Assembly: GCA_018364455.1 (NCBI GenBank)
Contig: JAGZLW010000019.1
Coordinates: forward strand, 1-35,737
Direction: 5' to 3'
Origin: Streptococcus mitis
GTDB lineage: Bacteria; Bacillota; Bacilli; Lactobacillales; Streptococcaceae
DNA length: 35,737 bases
The notes beneath the pieces are model-generated. The model searched no databases, was not told the origin of the DNA, and saw nothing but the letters and a program-made list of their open reading frames with translations. Below are positions 23,911-33,245 of this stretch, piece by piece (position 1 is the first letter of the stretch; the number at the start of each line of letters is the position of its first letter). A program made the position numbers and the translations under genes.

Positions 23911-25416
23911 TTAACGTACTGTACGGATACGCATTGTGTTTGTACGAACAGCTTCTCCAACTGGTACACCAGCAACAATAACGATATCGTCACCAGATTC
24001 TACTAGACCTGCTTCAACTGCTTTACGTTCAGCAATTTCGAACATATCGTCAGTTGAAGATGGAGCATCTGTCAACATTGGGATAACACCCCAGTTCAAC
24101 ATCAATCCACGTTCTGTCAATTCGTCGAATGTCAATGCCAAGATGTCAGCATTTGGACGGTATTTAGAGATCAAACGTGCAGTGTGACCTGTCTTAGTAA
24201 GAGTTACAACCAATTTAATGTCCATTGAGTTAGTAGCATCTTTAACAGCTGAAGCCATTACTTCTGTCTTAGAGTTACGTTCGAATGAATCTGAGTTCAA
24301 ACGTCCGTATTCGTTAAGAAGAGTTTGAGCGTTCTTATCGATTGTAGCCATTGTAGTTACTGACTCAAGTGGGTATTTACCGTTTGCAGACTCACCTGAA
24401 AGCATTGTAGCGTCAGTTCCATCGATAACAGCGTTAAATACGTCTGATACTTCTGAACGAGTTGCACGTGGTTTTTCAGTCATTGTTTCAAGCATGTTTG
24501 TTGCAGTGATAACAACTTTACCTGCAGCGTTCACTTTAGTGATGATCATTTTTTGGTAAACTGGAACCATTTCGAATGGTACTTCGATACCCATGTCACC
24601 ACGAGCGATCATGATACCATCAGCAGCTTCGATGATTTCATCCAAGTTATCGATACCTTGTTGGTTTTCGATTTTAGCGAACAATTGAACATGTCCGTTT
24701 CCAGTTTCTTCACAGATTGCACGAACTTCGTTTACGTCTTTTGCAGTACGTACAAACGAAATAGCGATGAAGTTGATACCTTGTTCAAGACCAAAGCGGA
24801 TATCGTCGTTATCGCGTTCAGCAAGAGCTGGGAAAGGAATTTTAGTGTTAGGAATGTTCACACCTTTTTGTTTAGCGATGATACCATCGTTTTCAACTTC
24901 AACTTCAAATTCACGAGTTGCGTCATCTTTAGCAACCACACGAAGACCAAGTTTACCATCGTCAACCAAAACTTGACGACCAACTTCAACATCATCATAG
25001 ATATCAAGAGCACCAGCAACGTTCAATGCAATCACTTCACGAGTTGATTTGATTCCTTGTTTAGTTGCAACACGGATTTTCTCACCAGTTTTGTATGAAT
25101 ACTCTTTAGCTTCACCTTCGAACAATTCTGTACGGATTTCTGGTCCTTTTGTATCAAGAAGGAAACCAACTTTTTTACCTGCAAGTTTTTCAGCAAGTTT
25201 AACAGTTGCCATACGCTCACCTTGTTCTTGGTGGTCACCGTGTGAGAAGTTGAAACGGAATGTGTTAGCACCAGCTTCAATCAATTTAGCAATGTTTTTA
25301 GCTGAAGCTTCAACATCAAGTTTTTCACCCCAGTATCCGTCCTCACCGAATTTTTTACCACCACGGATTTCTACCGCAGGACCCAAAGTTGCAACGATTT
25401 TTACACGTTTGTTCAT
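23911..25416 (-). CDS. pyk: Pyruvate kinase
   Basis: Last step of glycolysis: phosphoenolpyruvate plus ADP to pyruvate plus ATP. The 501-residue protein has FNFSHG and TKGPEIRT near the active site and the family signature around MIARGDMGIEVPF, followed by the SGESANGKYP segment; the C-terminal domain carries the effector site in VVTLTKTGHTARLIS and VAGVPVGEAVRTNTMRI. The lysine of FAKIENQQG is the expected acid-base residue. It lies 58 bases after pfkA in the same orientation, the usual Streptococcus glycolytic pair; AGGAG precedes the ATG by about 10 bases. Confidence 0.97.
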   Translation of the reverse strand: MNKRVKIVATLGPAVEIRGGKKFGEDGYWGEKLDVEASAKNIAKLIEAGANTFRFNFSHGDHQEQGERMATVKLAEKLAGKKVGFLLDTKGPEIRTELFEGEAKEYSYKTGEKIRVATKQGIKSTREVIALNVAGALDIYDDVEVGRQVLVDDGKLGLRVVAKDDATREFEVEVENDGIIAKQKGVNIPNTKIPFPALAERDNDDIRFGLEQGINFIAISFVRTAKDVNEVRAICEETGNGHVQLFAKIENQQGIDNLDEIIEAADGIMIARGDMGIEVPFEMVPVYQKMIITKVNAAGKVVITATNMLETMTEKPRATRSEVSDVFNAVIDGTDATMLSGESANGKYPLESVTTMATIDKNAQTLLNEYGRLNSDSFERNSKTEVMASAVKDATNSMDIKLVVTLTKTGHTARLISKYRPNADILALTFDELTERGLMLNWGVIPMLTDAPSSTDDMFEIAERKAVEAGLVESGDDIVIVAGVPVGEAVRTNTMRIRTVR

Positions 25417-25474
25417 GATTTTTGTGACTCCTTTATATATATGACCTTTTTGGTCTTATTAACTAAATTGTAAA

Positions 25475-26482
25475 TTATGACAAGCTCTTATTCAAGCTAG
25501 ATAGCTCAATGTCAGCTTTGTGTGGGTTGTTAACCACAATCTTACCTTCTGCAGTAAGGCTAAACAATGCTCCTTCTTCTGCAGTTCCAAGAATTGGGTT
25601 TTCAACCATTTTCTCGTTACGGATACCAACCGCAACACCACCGATACCTTCTTTAAGAAGTTTAACAGCATGCGCACCCATACGTGACGCCAATACACGG
25701 TCACGCGCAGTTGGAGAACCACCACGTTGAATATGTCCAAGTTCTGTCACACGAAGGTCGCTTGTATCCCCAGCTTCTTTTAGTTTTTTACCAAATTCAG
25801 CTGCTGACATCACACCTTCTGCCAAGACGATGATATTGTGTTTTTTACCACACTCATAACCACATTTAATGCTTTCTACGATATCTTCAATCTTGAATCC
25901 TTCTTCAGGAATGATGATTTCATCAGCACCAGTTGCAATACCAGCCCAAAGAGCGATATCACCAGCGTTACGTCCCATAACTTCAATAACAAAAGTACGA
26001 CGGTGACTTGATGATGTATCACGAATCTTATCGATAGCATCCATAGCAGTTGTAACCGCTGTGTCAAAACCGATTGTGAAGTCAGTACCAACGATATCGT
26101 TATCGATTGTACCTGGAAGACCGATAGCTGGGAAGCCATGTTCAGTCAAACGCATAGCGCCGTGGTAAGATCCGTCACCACCGATAACAACTACACCTTC
26201 AATTCCGTGTTTTTTCAATTGCTCAATCCCTTTAAGTTGCCCTTCAAGTTGAGCGAATTCTGGGTAACGAGCTGAGTGAAGGAAAGTACCACCACGAGAA
26301 ATGATGTCTCCTACTGAAGCTGCATCTAGGGGATGAATTTCACCGGCAACCATACCAGCATATCCGTCATAAATACCAAACACTTCCATTCCTTCTGAAA
26401 TTGCTTGACGAACAACTGCACGGATAGCAGCGTTCATACCAGGGGCGTCTCCACCACTAGTCAAAACAGCAATACGTTTCAT
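25475..26482 (-). CDS. pfkA: ATP-dependent 6-phosphofructokinase
   Basis: Phosphorylates fructose 6-phosphate to the 1,6-bisphosphate, the main control point of glycolysis. The 335-residue protein has GGDAPGMNAAIRAV at the ATP site, GGDGSYHGAMRL, the catalytic GTIDNDI..GFDTA region and MGRNAGDIAL, as in bacterial PfkA regulated by ADP and PEP. The ATG is preceded by AAAGGAGC. It is the first gene of the pfkA-pyk operon and follows dnaE with its own promoter in the 82-base gap. Confidence 0.98.
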   Translation of the reverse strand: MKRIAVLTSGGDAPGMNAAIRAVVRQAISEGMEVFGIYDGYAGMVAGEIHPLDAASVGDIISRGGTFLHSARYPEFAQLEGQLKGIEQLKKHGIEGVVVIGGDGSYHGAMRLTEHGFPAIGLPGTIDNDIVGTDFTIGFDTAVTTAMDAIDKIRDTSSSHRRTFVIEVMGRNAGDIALWAGIATGADEIIIPEEGFKIEDIVESIKCGYECGKKHNIIVLAEGVMSAAEFGKKLKEAGDTSDLRVTELGHIQRGGSPTARDRVLASRMGAHAVKLLKEGIGGVAVGIRNEKMVENPILGTAEEGALFSLTAEGKIVVNNPHKADIELSSLNKSLS

Positions 26483-26520
26483 ATTGGTTTATGCTCCTTT
26501 TTCTTTTAACATTCTTATTA

Positions 26521-26526
26521 ATTATA
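26521..26526 (-). promoter_or_regulatory. Extended -10 promoter of pfkA-pyk
   Basis: TGTGATATAAT on the minus strand, 38 bases before the pfkA ATG. The -35 is not recognisable. Confidence 0.65.
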
Positions 26527-26564
26527 TCACATTTGATTTTAAAATTCTTCTATTTTCCGTATTT

Positions 26565-29500
26565 TTAGCGATAAATCGTTTTCATAACCATTTCATTCAA
26601 TTTCGCTTCTAATTCATTGGATTTAGCTACAAAATGATGGGGAGAAACGATTGTTTTCTGTTCCTCTTCATACCTGATAATGACTGGGATTGGACCTTTA
26701 TACTGGTCTAAAATTCTCGAAATTTCTTGATCCGATTCATGATTTTTTACCTGTATCCAAAAGCGTTCAGCAACTGCTTCTCTTATTTCTTGTGCAATCA
26801 TTTGCAGACGACCGTCACGTGACTGAATTTTTCCTTTTATATAGTAGAAGGCTCCTTCTCTTACTTCCTGTCCAACCTGTCGATATAAATCTGAAAAGAG
26901 GGTAACATCCAATTTTTTCTTACTGTCATCCACCTGTAAGAAAGCCATATTTTCACCCTTTTTGGTACGAATCACTTTTATTTTCTGAATTTCAACCAAA
27001 ATAATAGCGTAGCTATTTTCTGACAAATTCCCAATTGGGGTAATCGGGTAAATAGCTTTACTTGCAATAGCTTGTAGAGGATGTTTGCTGACACCTATCC
27101 CTAAAAACTCTTGTTCCATATAGAATTTTTCTTGTTCCGTCCAATCTTCCGATTCCTGCCAACTATAAATGGTATCACCAAACAAGCTTCCTAACTCTTT
27201 CACAAATTCAAATAGATTAACTAAATTATTGAATACTTTTTGACGATTTCTTTCAAATGAATCAAAAAGACCAACTTTTACCAAAGGTTCTAGCAGAGGA
27301 AGTTTCAAATAATTCTCAGGTAATTTAGCTATAAAATCTTCAATGTTAGAATAAGGTCTATTTTCAAGAATCCAAAGTGCCAAATCCTTGCTTACTCCCT
27401 TAATAGATTTCAGGCCTAGATAGATGGACTTGTTGGCAATTTTATCGTGATAGGGAATGGTGTTGATGGACAGAGGCGCCACTTCAAAGCCTGCTTCAAG
27501 TGCATCTGTTAAGTAATCACTGTTGGCAGAATTCAACATGACCTGATAAAAAATGGCTGGATAATGCGTTTTGAAATAAGCCAACTGGAAGGCCAAGGCT
27601 GAGTATGCATAGGCATGTGACCTGTTAAAACCATAACCTGCAAACTTCTCCATGACATCAAAGACCTGCTCTGCCTTTTCCGCAGTATGGCCAGCTTCTA
27701 ATGCTCCTTGGATAAAGGAAGCTCTCATCTCATGCATAGCAGAAGCATCCTTTTTCCCCATAGCTCGGCGCAAAATATCGGATTTCCCAAGACTAAATCC
27801 AGCAAAACGCTGAGCAACCTGCATAACCTGCTCCTGATAGAGCATAATTCCGTAAGTTGGAGCCAAAATATCCTCCAGTACTGGATCCAGAACAGTCACT
27901 TCTTCCTGCCCATGTTTCCTAGCTACAAAATTATTGATATAATCACTAGCACCTGGTCGATTTAGGGAAGTAGTTGCTACGACATCTTCAAAACAGACTG
28001 GTTGCACACGTTTGAGCAAGCGAATGGCACCAGGTTGCTCAAATTGAAAGATACCTTTTGTATTACCAGAAGCAAATAAAGCCAACGTTTCTTTGTCTTC
28101 CAAATCTATTTCTTCGACTTTAAGGTGAATACCTTCTGTTTCAGCAAGCAACTCTTGCATTTTCTGGACAAAGGTCAAATTTCGTAGTCCCAGAAAGTCC
28201 ATCTTCAAAAGTCCACTTGCTTCGACTCCATGAGCATCATACTGAGTTAGTGGAATTTCATCACCATGCTTCAGAGGGATGTAGTTGGTCAAATCTTGGT
28301 CACTGATTACAACACCAGCTGCATGGACAGAGGTTTGTCTTGGATAACCCTCAATCTTGCAAGCAATCTCAAAGGCTTTTTTGTATTCTAACTTACTATT
28401 GATTTGCTGACGAAACTGGAGGTTACCCTCATAAGCCGACTTGAGATTGTCACGAAAACTGATTTTCTTGGTAATTGCAGATAATTCATACTCTGGCACA
28501 CCAAAACGTTTCAAGACATCTCGAAGAGCTTGCTTAGCACCAAAAGTAGAAAAAGTAACGATTTGTGCAGCATGTTTACTACCATATTTATTACCAACAT
28601 ATCTGATAAAATCTGGACGATAAATATCTGGGATATCAATATCAATATCAGGCATGGTATAGCGTTCACGATTGAGAAAGCGTTCAAAAATCAGATTTTT
28701 CTCTACTGGGTCAATCCCTGTGATATCTAAGGCATAGGAAACCAAGCTACCAACTGCAGAACCCCGTCCCATACCCATATAATAGCCATTCGAACGTCCA
28801 AAACGCAGCAAATCCCAAACAACCAAGAAATAATCATCAAAGCCCATATCATGAATAACAGCCAATTCTTGGTCTAGTCGGTCTTGATATTCTTTGCTAG
28901 ACAATCCCTTCTGAGCAAGCCCCAGTTCAGCACGTTCTCTCAATTCTTCTACTGCTGGTCTTGCTGGATTAAAACGAGGTAATTTTAGACTAGTATCCAA
29001 GTCATAAGAAATACCTGAAATAAGCTTTTCTAAGTTTTCCAAGGCTTGAGGAAAACGTTCTTGGAATAGTTTCTCTAAAGAACTTGCTGATATAAAAACA
29101 TCTTGTCGCGAGCGTAAAGGGACTTCTCTGAGCGGTAGATTTTCTTTAATCGCTGTTAAGACTTGCAGAACTTCTCTATCCCTACTTTCAAAGGCATTGA
29201 CCCGATAAAGGGGCAAGATTGGATGGTGAAATTCGCTTGCTATTGTTTCCGGATAAACTCCTATATAGTAATCACAGCCTAGATTTAGTGATTCAAGCTC
29301 TTCAAAATAAGGCACAATTACCGCGATATCCTCCAGGTACTGGGACAAGACTGACCAACTTTTCTCCCCCTGCATCTTGGCTGTTGAAAGCTTCATCAAC
29401 TGCTGATAGCCCACACTAGATAGAGCTAAAAAGCGCAGATTCACTTCCTGAGCATCCACAAGCACATTCATTTCAAGCCCTAATAAAGGATGAATGCCAT

Positions 29501-29666
29501 ATTTTTTTGTAACCTCTAGAAAGTCAAAAGCACCATAAAGATTATCAATATCCATCATAGCCAGATGAGTGTAGCCGTATTCTTTAGCTACTCTCACATA
29601 CTTTTCGATCGAAATGACGCTCTCCATAAAACTATAGACTGTTTTTGTATCTAGTTGTGCGATCAA
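26565..29666 (-). CDS. dnaE: DNA polymerase III alpha subunit DnaE
   Basis: Replicative polymerase of the Gram-positive DnaE type, 1033 residues; together with PolC it makes the lagging strand. The N-terminal PHP domain (about 1-200) is followed by the polymerase core with the catalytic acidic triplet in PDIDIDIPD near residue 380, the fingers segment NRPGASDYINNF, a helix-hairpin-helix region (NIEDFIAKL), and an OB fold (YYIKGKIQSRDGRLQMIAQ) in the C-terminal part. The start is a TTG at 29664-29666, giving M-I-A-Q-L-D-T-K; AGGAG lies nine bases upstream. A GTG nine codons earlier would lie at the transcription start. Confidence 0.95.
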   Translation of the reverse strand: MIAQLDTKTVYSFMESVISIEKYVRVAKEYGYTHLAMMDIDNLYGAFDFLEVTKKYGIHPLLGLEMNVLVDAQEVNLRFLALSSVGYQQLMKLSTAKMQGEKSWSVLSQYLEDIAVIVPYFEELESLNLGCDYYIGVYPETIASEFHHPILPLYRVNAFESRDREVLQVLTAIKENLPLREVPLRSRQDVFISASSLEKLFQERFPQALENLEKLISGISYDLDTSLKLPRFNPARPAVEELRERAELGLAQKGLSSKEYQDRLDQELAVIHDMGFDDYFLVVWDLLRFGRSNGYYMGMGRGSAVGSLVSYALDITGIDPVEKNLIFERFLNRERYTMPDIDIDIPDIYRPDFIRYVGNKYGSKHAAQIVTFSTFGAKQALRDVLKRFGVPEYELSAITKKISFRDNLKSAYEGNLQFRQQINSKLEYKKAFEIACKIEGYPRQTSVHAAGVVISDQDLTNYIPLKHGDEIPLTQYDAHGVEASGLLKMDFLGLRNLTFVQKMQELLAETEGIHLKVEEIDLEDKETLALFASGNTKGIFQFEQPGAIRLLKRVQPVCFEDVVATTSLNRPGASDYINNFVARKHGQEEVTVLDPVLEDILAPTYGIMLYQEQVMQVAQRFAGFSLGKSDILRRAMGKKDASAMHEMRASFIQGALEAGHTAEKAEQVFDVMEKFAGYGFNRSHAYAYSALAFQLAYFKTHYPAIFYQVMLNSANSDYLTDALEAGFEVAPLSINTIPYHDKIANKSIYLGLKSIKGVSKDLALWILENRPYSNIEDFIAKLPENYLKLPLLEPLVKVGLFDSFERNRQKVFNNLVNLFEFVKELGSLFGDTIYSWQESEDWTEQEKFYMEQEFLGIGVSKHPLQAIASKAIYPITPIGNLSENSYAIILVEIQKIKVIRTKKGENMAFLQVDDSKKKLDVTLFSDLYRQVGQEVREGAFYYIKGKIQSRDGRLQMIAQEIREAVAERFWIQVKNHESDQEISRILDQYKGPIPVIIRYEEEQKTIVSPHHFVAKSNELEAKLNEMVMKTIYR

Positions 29667-29696
29667 TTTACACTTCTCCTCTATCCTTCTCACTAT

Positions 29697-29726
29697 ATTA
29701 TACCATTTTCAAAAAGAGAAAGACAA
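29697..29726 (-). promoter_or_regulatory. dnaE promoter
   Basis: TGGTATAAT on the minus strand (-10 at 29697-29702) with a TTGTCT-like -35 at about 18 bases. Transcription would start near 29690, downstream of which lies the AGGAG site and the TTG start codon. Confidence 0.65.
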
Positions 29727-30007
29727 AAGCAATGACTCCTATCTCTATTTTATCCTTAAAGTAAAATTTTTTGAATGAAAAAAGCAAAAATACATTTAAA
29801 GAATCAAATGATCCGGTAATTTTTTTACTTTTTTATCCCAAGAAGTGAATATATCTTTTAAAATAGAAAGACACATCCAGTTAATCTATTTACTATTATA
29901 ACTTGTGTTTAACTATAGAGTTGTACCTGTTTTCATATAAATAATATTCATTATTCTTTAATTAATTTCTTTCTCACTTAATGATTCCCTTTTTCCTATT
30001 TTTTTGA
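29703..30007. other. Divergent intergenic region, dnaE to pepX
   Basis: About 340 very AT-rich bases including both promoters. No open frame, RNA gene or strong repeat is visible in it. Confidence 0.6.
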
Positions 30008-30013
30008 TATAAT
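30008..30013 (+). promoter_or_regulatory. Extended -10 promoter of pepX-argR
   Basis: TTGATATAAT on the plus strand, 31 bases before the pepX ATG, with a weak -35. Confidence 0.65.
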
Positions 30014-30044
30014 AACCTTAATTATTATTTTACAAGGAGGTTTT

Positions 30045-32318
30045 ATGCGCTTTAATCAATTCAGCTATTTATCACTTCCAAGAGATACTATTTTATATGA
30101 ATTAAAAAAGTATGGATTTGATTTTCCATCTGAGTCAACAAATAAAAAGATGTTGGAGACTTTTCTAAGTCGTTTCTTTTTCACTTATCAAGACACCAAC
30201 TACCCACTTTCCATCCTAGCAACTGATAAAAAAACAGACCTGCTGACATTTTTTCAATCAGAAGATGAACTGACAGCAGATATTTTTTATACTGTTGCTT
30301 TTCAACTTTTAGGCTTTTCTTATTTGGTTGACTTCGAAGATAGTGAAGCTTTTCGTAAAGAGACTGGATTTCCTATTGTATATGGTGACTTGATTGAAAA
30401 TCTCTATCAGTTACTCAATACTCGCACCAAAAAGGGAAATACTCTTATCGACCAACTTGTTAGTGATGGTCTTATTCCGGAGGATAATGACTACCACTAC
30501 TTTAACGGTAAGAGTTTGGCTACTTTTTCTAGCCATGATGTTATTCGAGAAGTGGTCTACGTTGAGTCTCGTGTCGATACCGACCAAAAAGGTCTACCAG
30601 ACCTAGTCAAGGTTAGCATTATTCGTCCACGTTATGAGGGGCAAATCCCTGCCATCATGACAGCCAGTCCTTATCATCAGGGAACAAATGACAAGGCAAG
30701 CGATAAGGCTCTCTACAAGATGGAGGGCGAGCTTGAGGTTAAACCTGCTCACAAGATTGAGCTAGAGGAACCTCAACTCAATCTCGTCCAACCTCAAGGC
30801 CAAGCTGAGCTTGCGTCAGAAGCTGAGGAAAAGCTAAGTCACATCAACTCTAGCTATACACTCAACGACTACTTCCTCCCACGAGGATTTGCCAATCTCT
30901 ATGTTTCAGGTGTTGGTACCAAAGACTCTACTGGTTTCATGACTAATGGAGACTACCAGCAAATCGAGGCCTATAAAAATGTCATCGATTGGCTTAATGG
31001 TCGTTGTCGTGCCTTTACCGACCACACGCGCCAGCGTCAAGTCAAAGCTGACTGGTCAAACGGAAAAGTTGCCACAACTGGACTTTCCTATTTAGGTACC
31101 ATGTCCAATGGGCTTGCGACTACAGGCGTCGATGGTTTAGAAGTCATCATTGCCGAGGCTGGCATTTCATCTTGGTACAACTACTACCGTGAAAACGGTC
31201 TGGTAACTAGTCCAGGCGGTTATCCAGGTGAGGACTTTGACTCTCTTGCTGAGCTAACCTATTCTCGTAATCTCTTGGCTGGCGACTATATCCGTGGCAA
31301 TGAAGCTCACCAAGCTGACTTAGAAAAAGTAAAAGTGCAACTGGATCGCAAGTCTGGCGACTACAATCAGTTTTGGCATGACCGCAATTATCTGCTTAAT
31401 GCCCATAAGGTAAAAGCAGAGGTTGTCTTTACTCATGGTTCTCAGGATTGGAATGTCAAACCGCTTCATGTTTACCAGATGTTTCATGCCCTTCCTGCTC
31501 ACATAAACAAGCACCTCTTTTTCCACAATGGCGCCCATGTGTACATGAACAACTGGCAGTCCATTGACTTCCGTGAGTCCATGAACGCCTTATTGACTAA
31601 GAAATTACTGGGACAAGATACAGATTTCAAACTTCCTACTGTTATCTGGCAGGACAATACAGCCCCTCAGACTTGGTTATCACTTGATAACTTCGGTGGG
31701 CAAGAAAACTTTGAAACCTTCTCACTTGGGCAAGAAAAGAAAGTCATTCAAAACCAGTACCCAGATAAAGATTTTGAGCGTTATGGTAAGACATACCAGA
31801 CCTTCAATACAGAACTCTATCAAGGGAAAGTCAATCAGATTACTATTGACCTTCCTGTGACTAAGGATCTTCACTTGAACGGTCGAGCTCAACTCAATCT
31901 TCGTATCAAATCCAGCACAAACAAGGGGCTTTTATCTGCTCAACTACTGGAACTTGGTCAAAAGAAATACCTACAACCTTATCCAGCTATTTTAAGTGCT
32001 AAAACCATTGATAATGGACGCTACCACATGTTGGAAAATCTCTGTGAATTACCATTTAGACCAAATGCACAACGAGTCGTGACAAAAGGTTACCTCAATT
32101 TACAAAATAGAAATGATTTACTGTTAATAGAGGATATTACTGCAGATGAATGGATGGATGTGCAATTTGAACTGCAACCGACTATTTACAAGTTAAAAGA
32201 AGGAGATACTCTTCGTTTAGTCCTCTATACTACTGACTTTGAAATCACCATACGTGACAATACCGCTTACCAGCTGACTGTTGATCTTGAACAGTCTACA
32301 CTTATCCTACCTCACTAA
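30045..32318 (+). CDS. pepX: X-prolyl dipeptidyl aminopeptidase
   Basis: Cytoplasmic serine peptidase (family S15) of 757 residues that removes X-Pro dipeptides from peptides taken up by the cell. The catalytic triad is at the positions known from the lactococcal enzyme: Ser348 in GLSYLG, Asp468 in HGSQDWN and His498 in NGAHVY. The N-terminal helical domain and the C-terminal jelly-roll-like domain complete the usual length. A strong AAGGAGG ribosome site precedes the ATG. An ArgR-family gene follows 18 bases downstream and is likely co-transcribed. Confidence 0.97.
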   Translation: MRFNQFSYLSLPRDTILYELKKYGFDFPSESTNKKMLETFLSRFFFTYQDTNYPLSILATDKKTDLLTFFQSEDELTADIFYTVAFQLLGFSYLVDFEDSEAFRKETGFPIVYGDLIENLYQLLNTRTKKGNTLIDQLVSDGLIPEDNDYHYFNGKSLATFSSHDVIREVVYVESRVDTDQKGLPDLVKVSIIRPRYEGQIPAIMTASPYHQGTNDKASDKALYKMEGELEVKPAHKIELEEPQLNLVQPQGQAELASEAEEKLSHINSSYTLNDYFLPRGFANLYVSGVGTKDSTGFMTNGDYQQIEAYKNVIDWLNGRCRAFTDHTRQRQVKADWSNGKVATTGLSYLGTMSNGLATTGVDGLEVIIAEAGISSWYNYYRENGLVTSPGGYPGEDFDSLAELTYSRNLLAGDYIRGNEAHQADLEKVKVQLDRKSGDYNQFWHDRNYLLNAHKVKAEVVFTHGSQDWNVKPLHVYQMFHALPAHINKHLFFHNGAHVYMNNWQSIDFRESMNALLTKKLLGQDTDFKLPTVIWQDNTAPQTWLSLDNFGGQENFETFSLGQEKKVIQNQYPDKDFERYGKTYQTFNTELYQGKVNQITIDLPVTKDLHLNGRAQLNLRIKSSTNKGLLSAQLLELGQKKYLQPYPAILSAKTIDNGRYHMLENLCELPFRPNAQRVVTKGYLNLQNRNDLLLIEDITADEWMDVQFELQPTIYKLKEGDTLRLVLYTTDFEITIRDNTAYQLTVDLEQSTLILPH

Positions 32319-32336
32319 AAAAGGAGTTAAATTATT

Positions 32337-32807
32337 ATGAATAAATCTGAACACCGACACCAACTCATACGAGCTCTTGTAACGAAAAATAAGATTCACA
32401 CACAAGCTGAGTTACAATCTCTTCTTGCCGATAATGATATTCAAGTTACACAAGCGACACTTTCGAGAGATATTAAAAGTATGAACCTCTCAAAAGTACG
32501 AGAAGAAGATAACTCTTACTATGTGCTAAATACAGGCTCTATCTCAAAATGGGAAAAACGCCTCGAACTCTACATGGAAGATGCCCTTGTCTTGATGCGC
32601 CCAGTTCAACACCAAGTCCTACTAAAAACCCTTCCTGGACTGGCTCAATCATTTGGTTCTATCATTGATGCTTTGAGTTTCCCTGACGCTATCGCTACCC
32701 TCTGTGGTGATGATGTCTGTCTTGTCATCTGTGAAGATGCAGATGCAGCCCAACATTGCTTTGAAGAGCTGAAACGGTTCGCCCCACCATTTTTCTTTGG
32801 TGAATAA
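32337..32807 (+). CDS. argR: Second ArgR-family transcriptional regulator
   Basis: A 156-residue regulator. The winged helix has VTQATLSRDIKSMN, and the C-terminal effector domain keeps the canonical GDD in TLCGDDVCLVICE, unlike the first copy at 6407-6838. It ends in an unusual FAPPFFFGE tail. AAAGGAG stands 11 bases before the ATG; the gene is 18 bases after pepX, so arginine or peptide nitrogen status may feed back on peptide use. In pneumococcus two ArgR-type proteins must act together to repress arginine genes, so both could be needed here as well. Which paralogue this is (ArgR1 or other) cannot be told from sequence alone. Confidence 0.9.
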   Translation: MNKSEHRHQLIRALVTKNKIHTQAELQSLLADNDIQVTQATLSRDIKSMNLSKVREEDNSYYVLNTGSISKWEKRLELYMEDALVLMRPVQHQVLLKTLPGLAQSFGSIIDALSFPDAIATLCGDDVCLVICEDADAAQHCFEELKRFAPPFFFGE

Positions 32808-32851
32808 ACAGAAACTGAACTCAAAAACTGCAGAACTCTCAAAATTTTAAA

Positions 32852-32907
32852 CAGTAGTGAATTGATGTCAGCTAACAGCTAGCGAATACAATAGCTGATT
32901 CCTACTG
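32852..32907. repeat. Interrupted inverted repeat after argR
   Basis: CAGTAG/CTACTG outer pairs and TCAGCTA/TAGCTGA inner pairs frame a 17-base loop. The two arms are offset by seven bases, so the stem would have an asymmetric internal loop. No T run follows. Confidence 0.35.
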
Positions 32908-32971
32908 AAAAGTGAGCTATGCAGCTTAATAAAACAAAAAAAGAAATCTATCTCATACATGAGTACAAAAG

Positions 32972-33026
32972 CTCCCCTTATAGTTTCTAGTGAAAAACAA
33001 ATATTCACTAGAAACTATAAGGGGAG
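32972..33026. terminator. Long perfect hairpin between convergent argR and ftsK
   Basis: Two perfectly complementary 23-base arms (32972-32994 and 33004-33026) start and end with CTCCCC/GGGGAG and enclose a nine-base loop. On the minus strand it is followed by CTTTTG, so it can end ftsK transcripts; on the plus strand it can also stop argR readthrough. The arms are longer than a terminator needs. Confidence 0.55.
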
Positions 33027-33189
33027 TCTTCATATATCTAAAAGAAATTCTAAATCTGTTTCAGCTTGATATAGTGTTTGAATAAAATGTGAACAAATTT
33101 ATTAGGGAATTCAAATCAATTTCATGCTTTAAAAGTCGTTTCGTACTATTTTAAATTCAATTAATTATACATCATAGATAATCCGCTTC

Positions 33190-33230
33190 AAAAATCTCTT
33201 CAAATCACGTCAGGTTCACATTTCCGTATA
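33190..33230. repeat. Degenerate BOX repeat, boxC-like part
   Basis: AAAATCTCTTCAAATCACGT followed by CAGG and TTTCCGTA tracks the pneumococcal boxC end (consensus as I recall it ...AAATCTCTTCAAACCACGTCAGCG, then ...TTGCCGTA). No boxA or boxB part follows, since ftsK begins 16 bases later. Confidence 0.5.
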
Positions 33231-33245
33231 AGATAAGAGAGAAAT

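Noticed and set aside
25443..25455. Attenuator hairpin between pfkA and pyk
   Set aside because: Only four pairs (GACC/GGTC) and no T run; both genes are probably transcribed together.
29766..29786. CodY-like box in the dnaE-pepX gap
   Set aside because: AATTTTTTGAATGAA has about five mismatches to the 15-base consensus, common by chance in such an AT-rich region.
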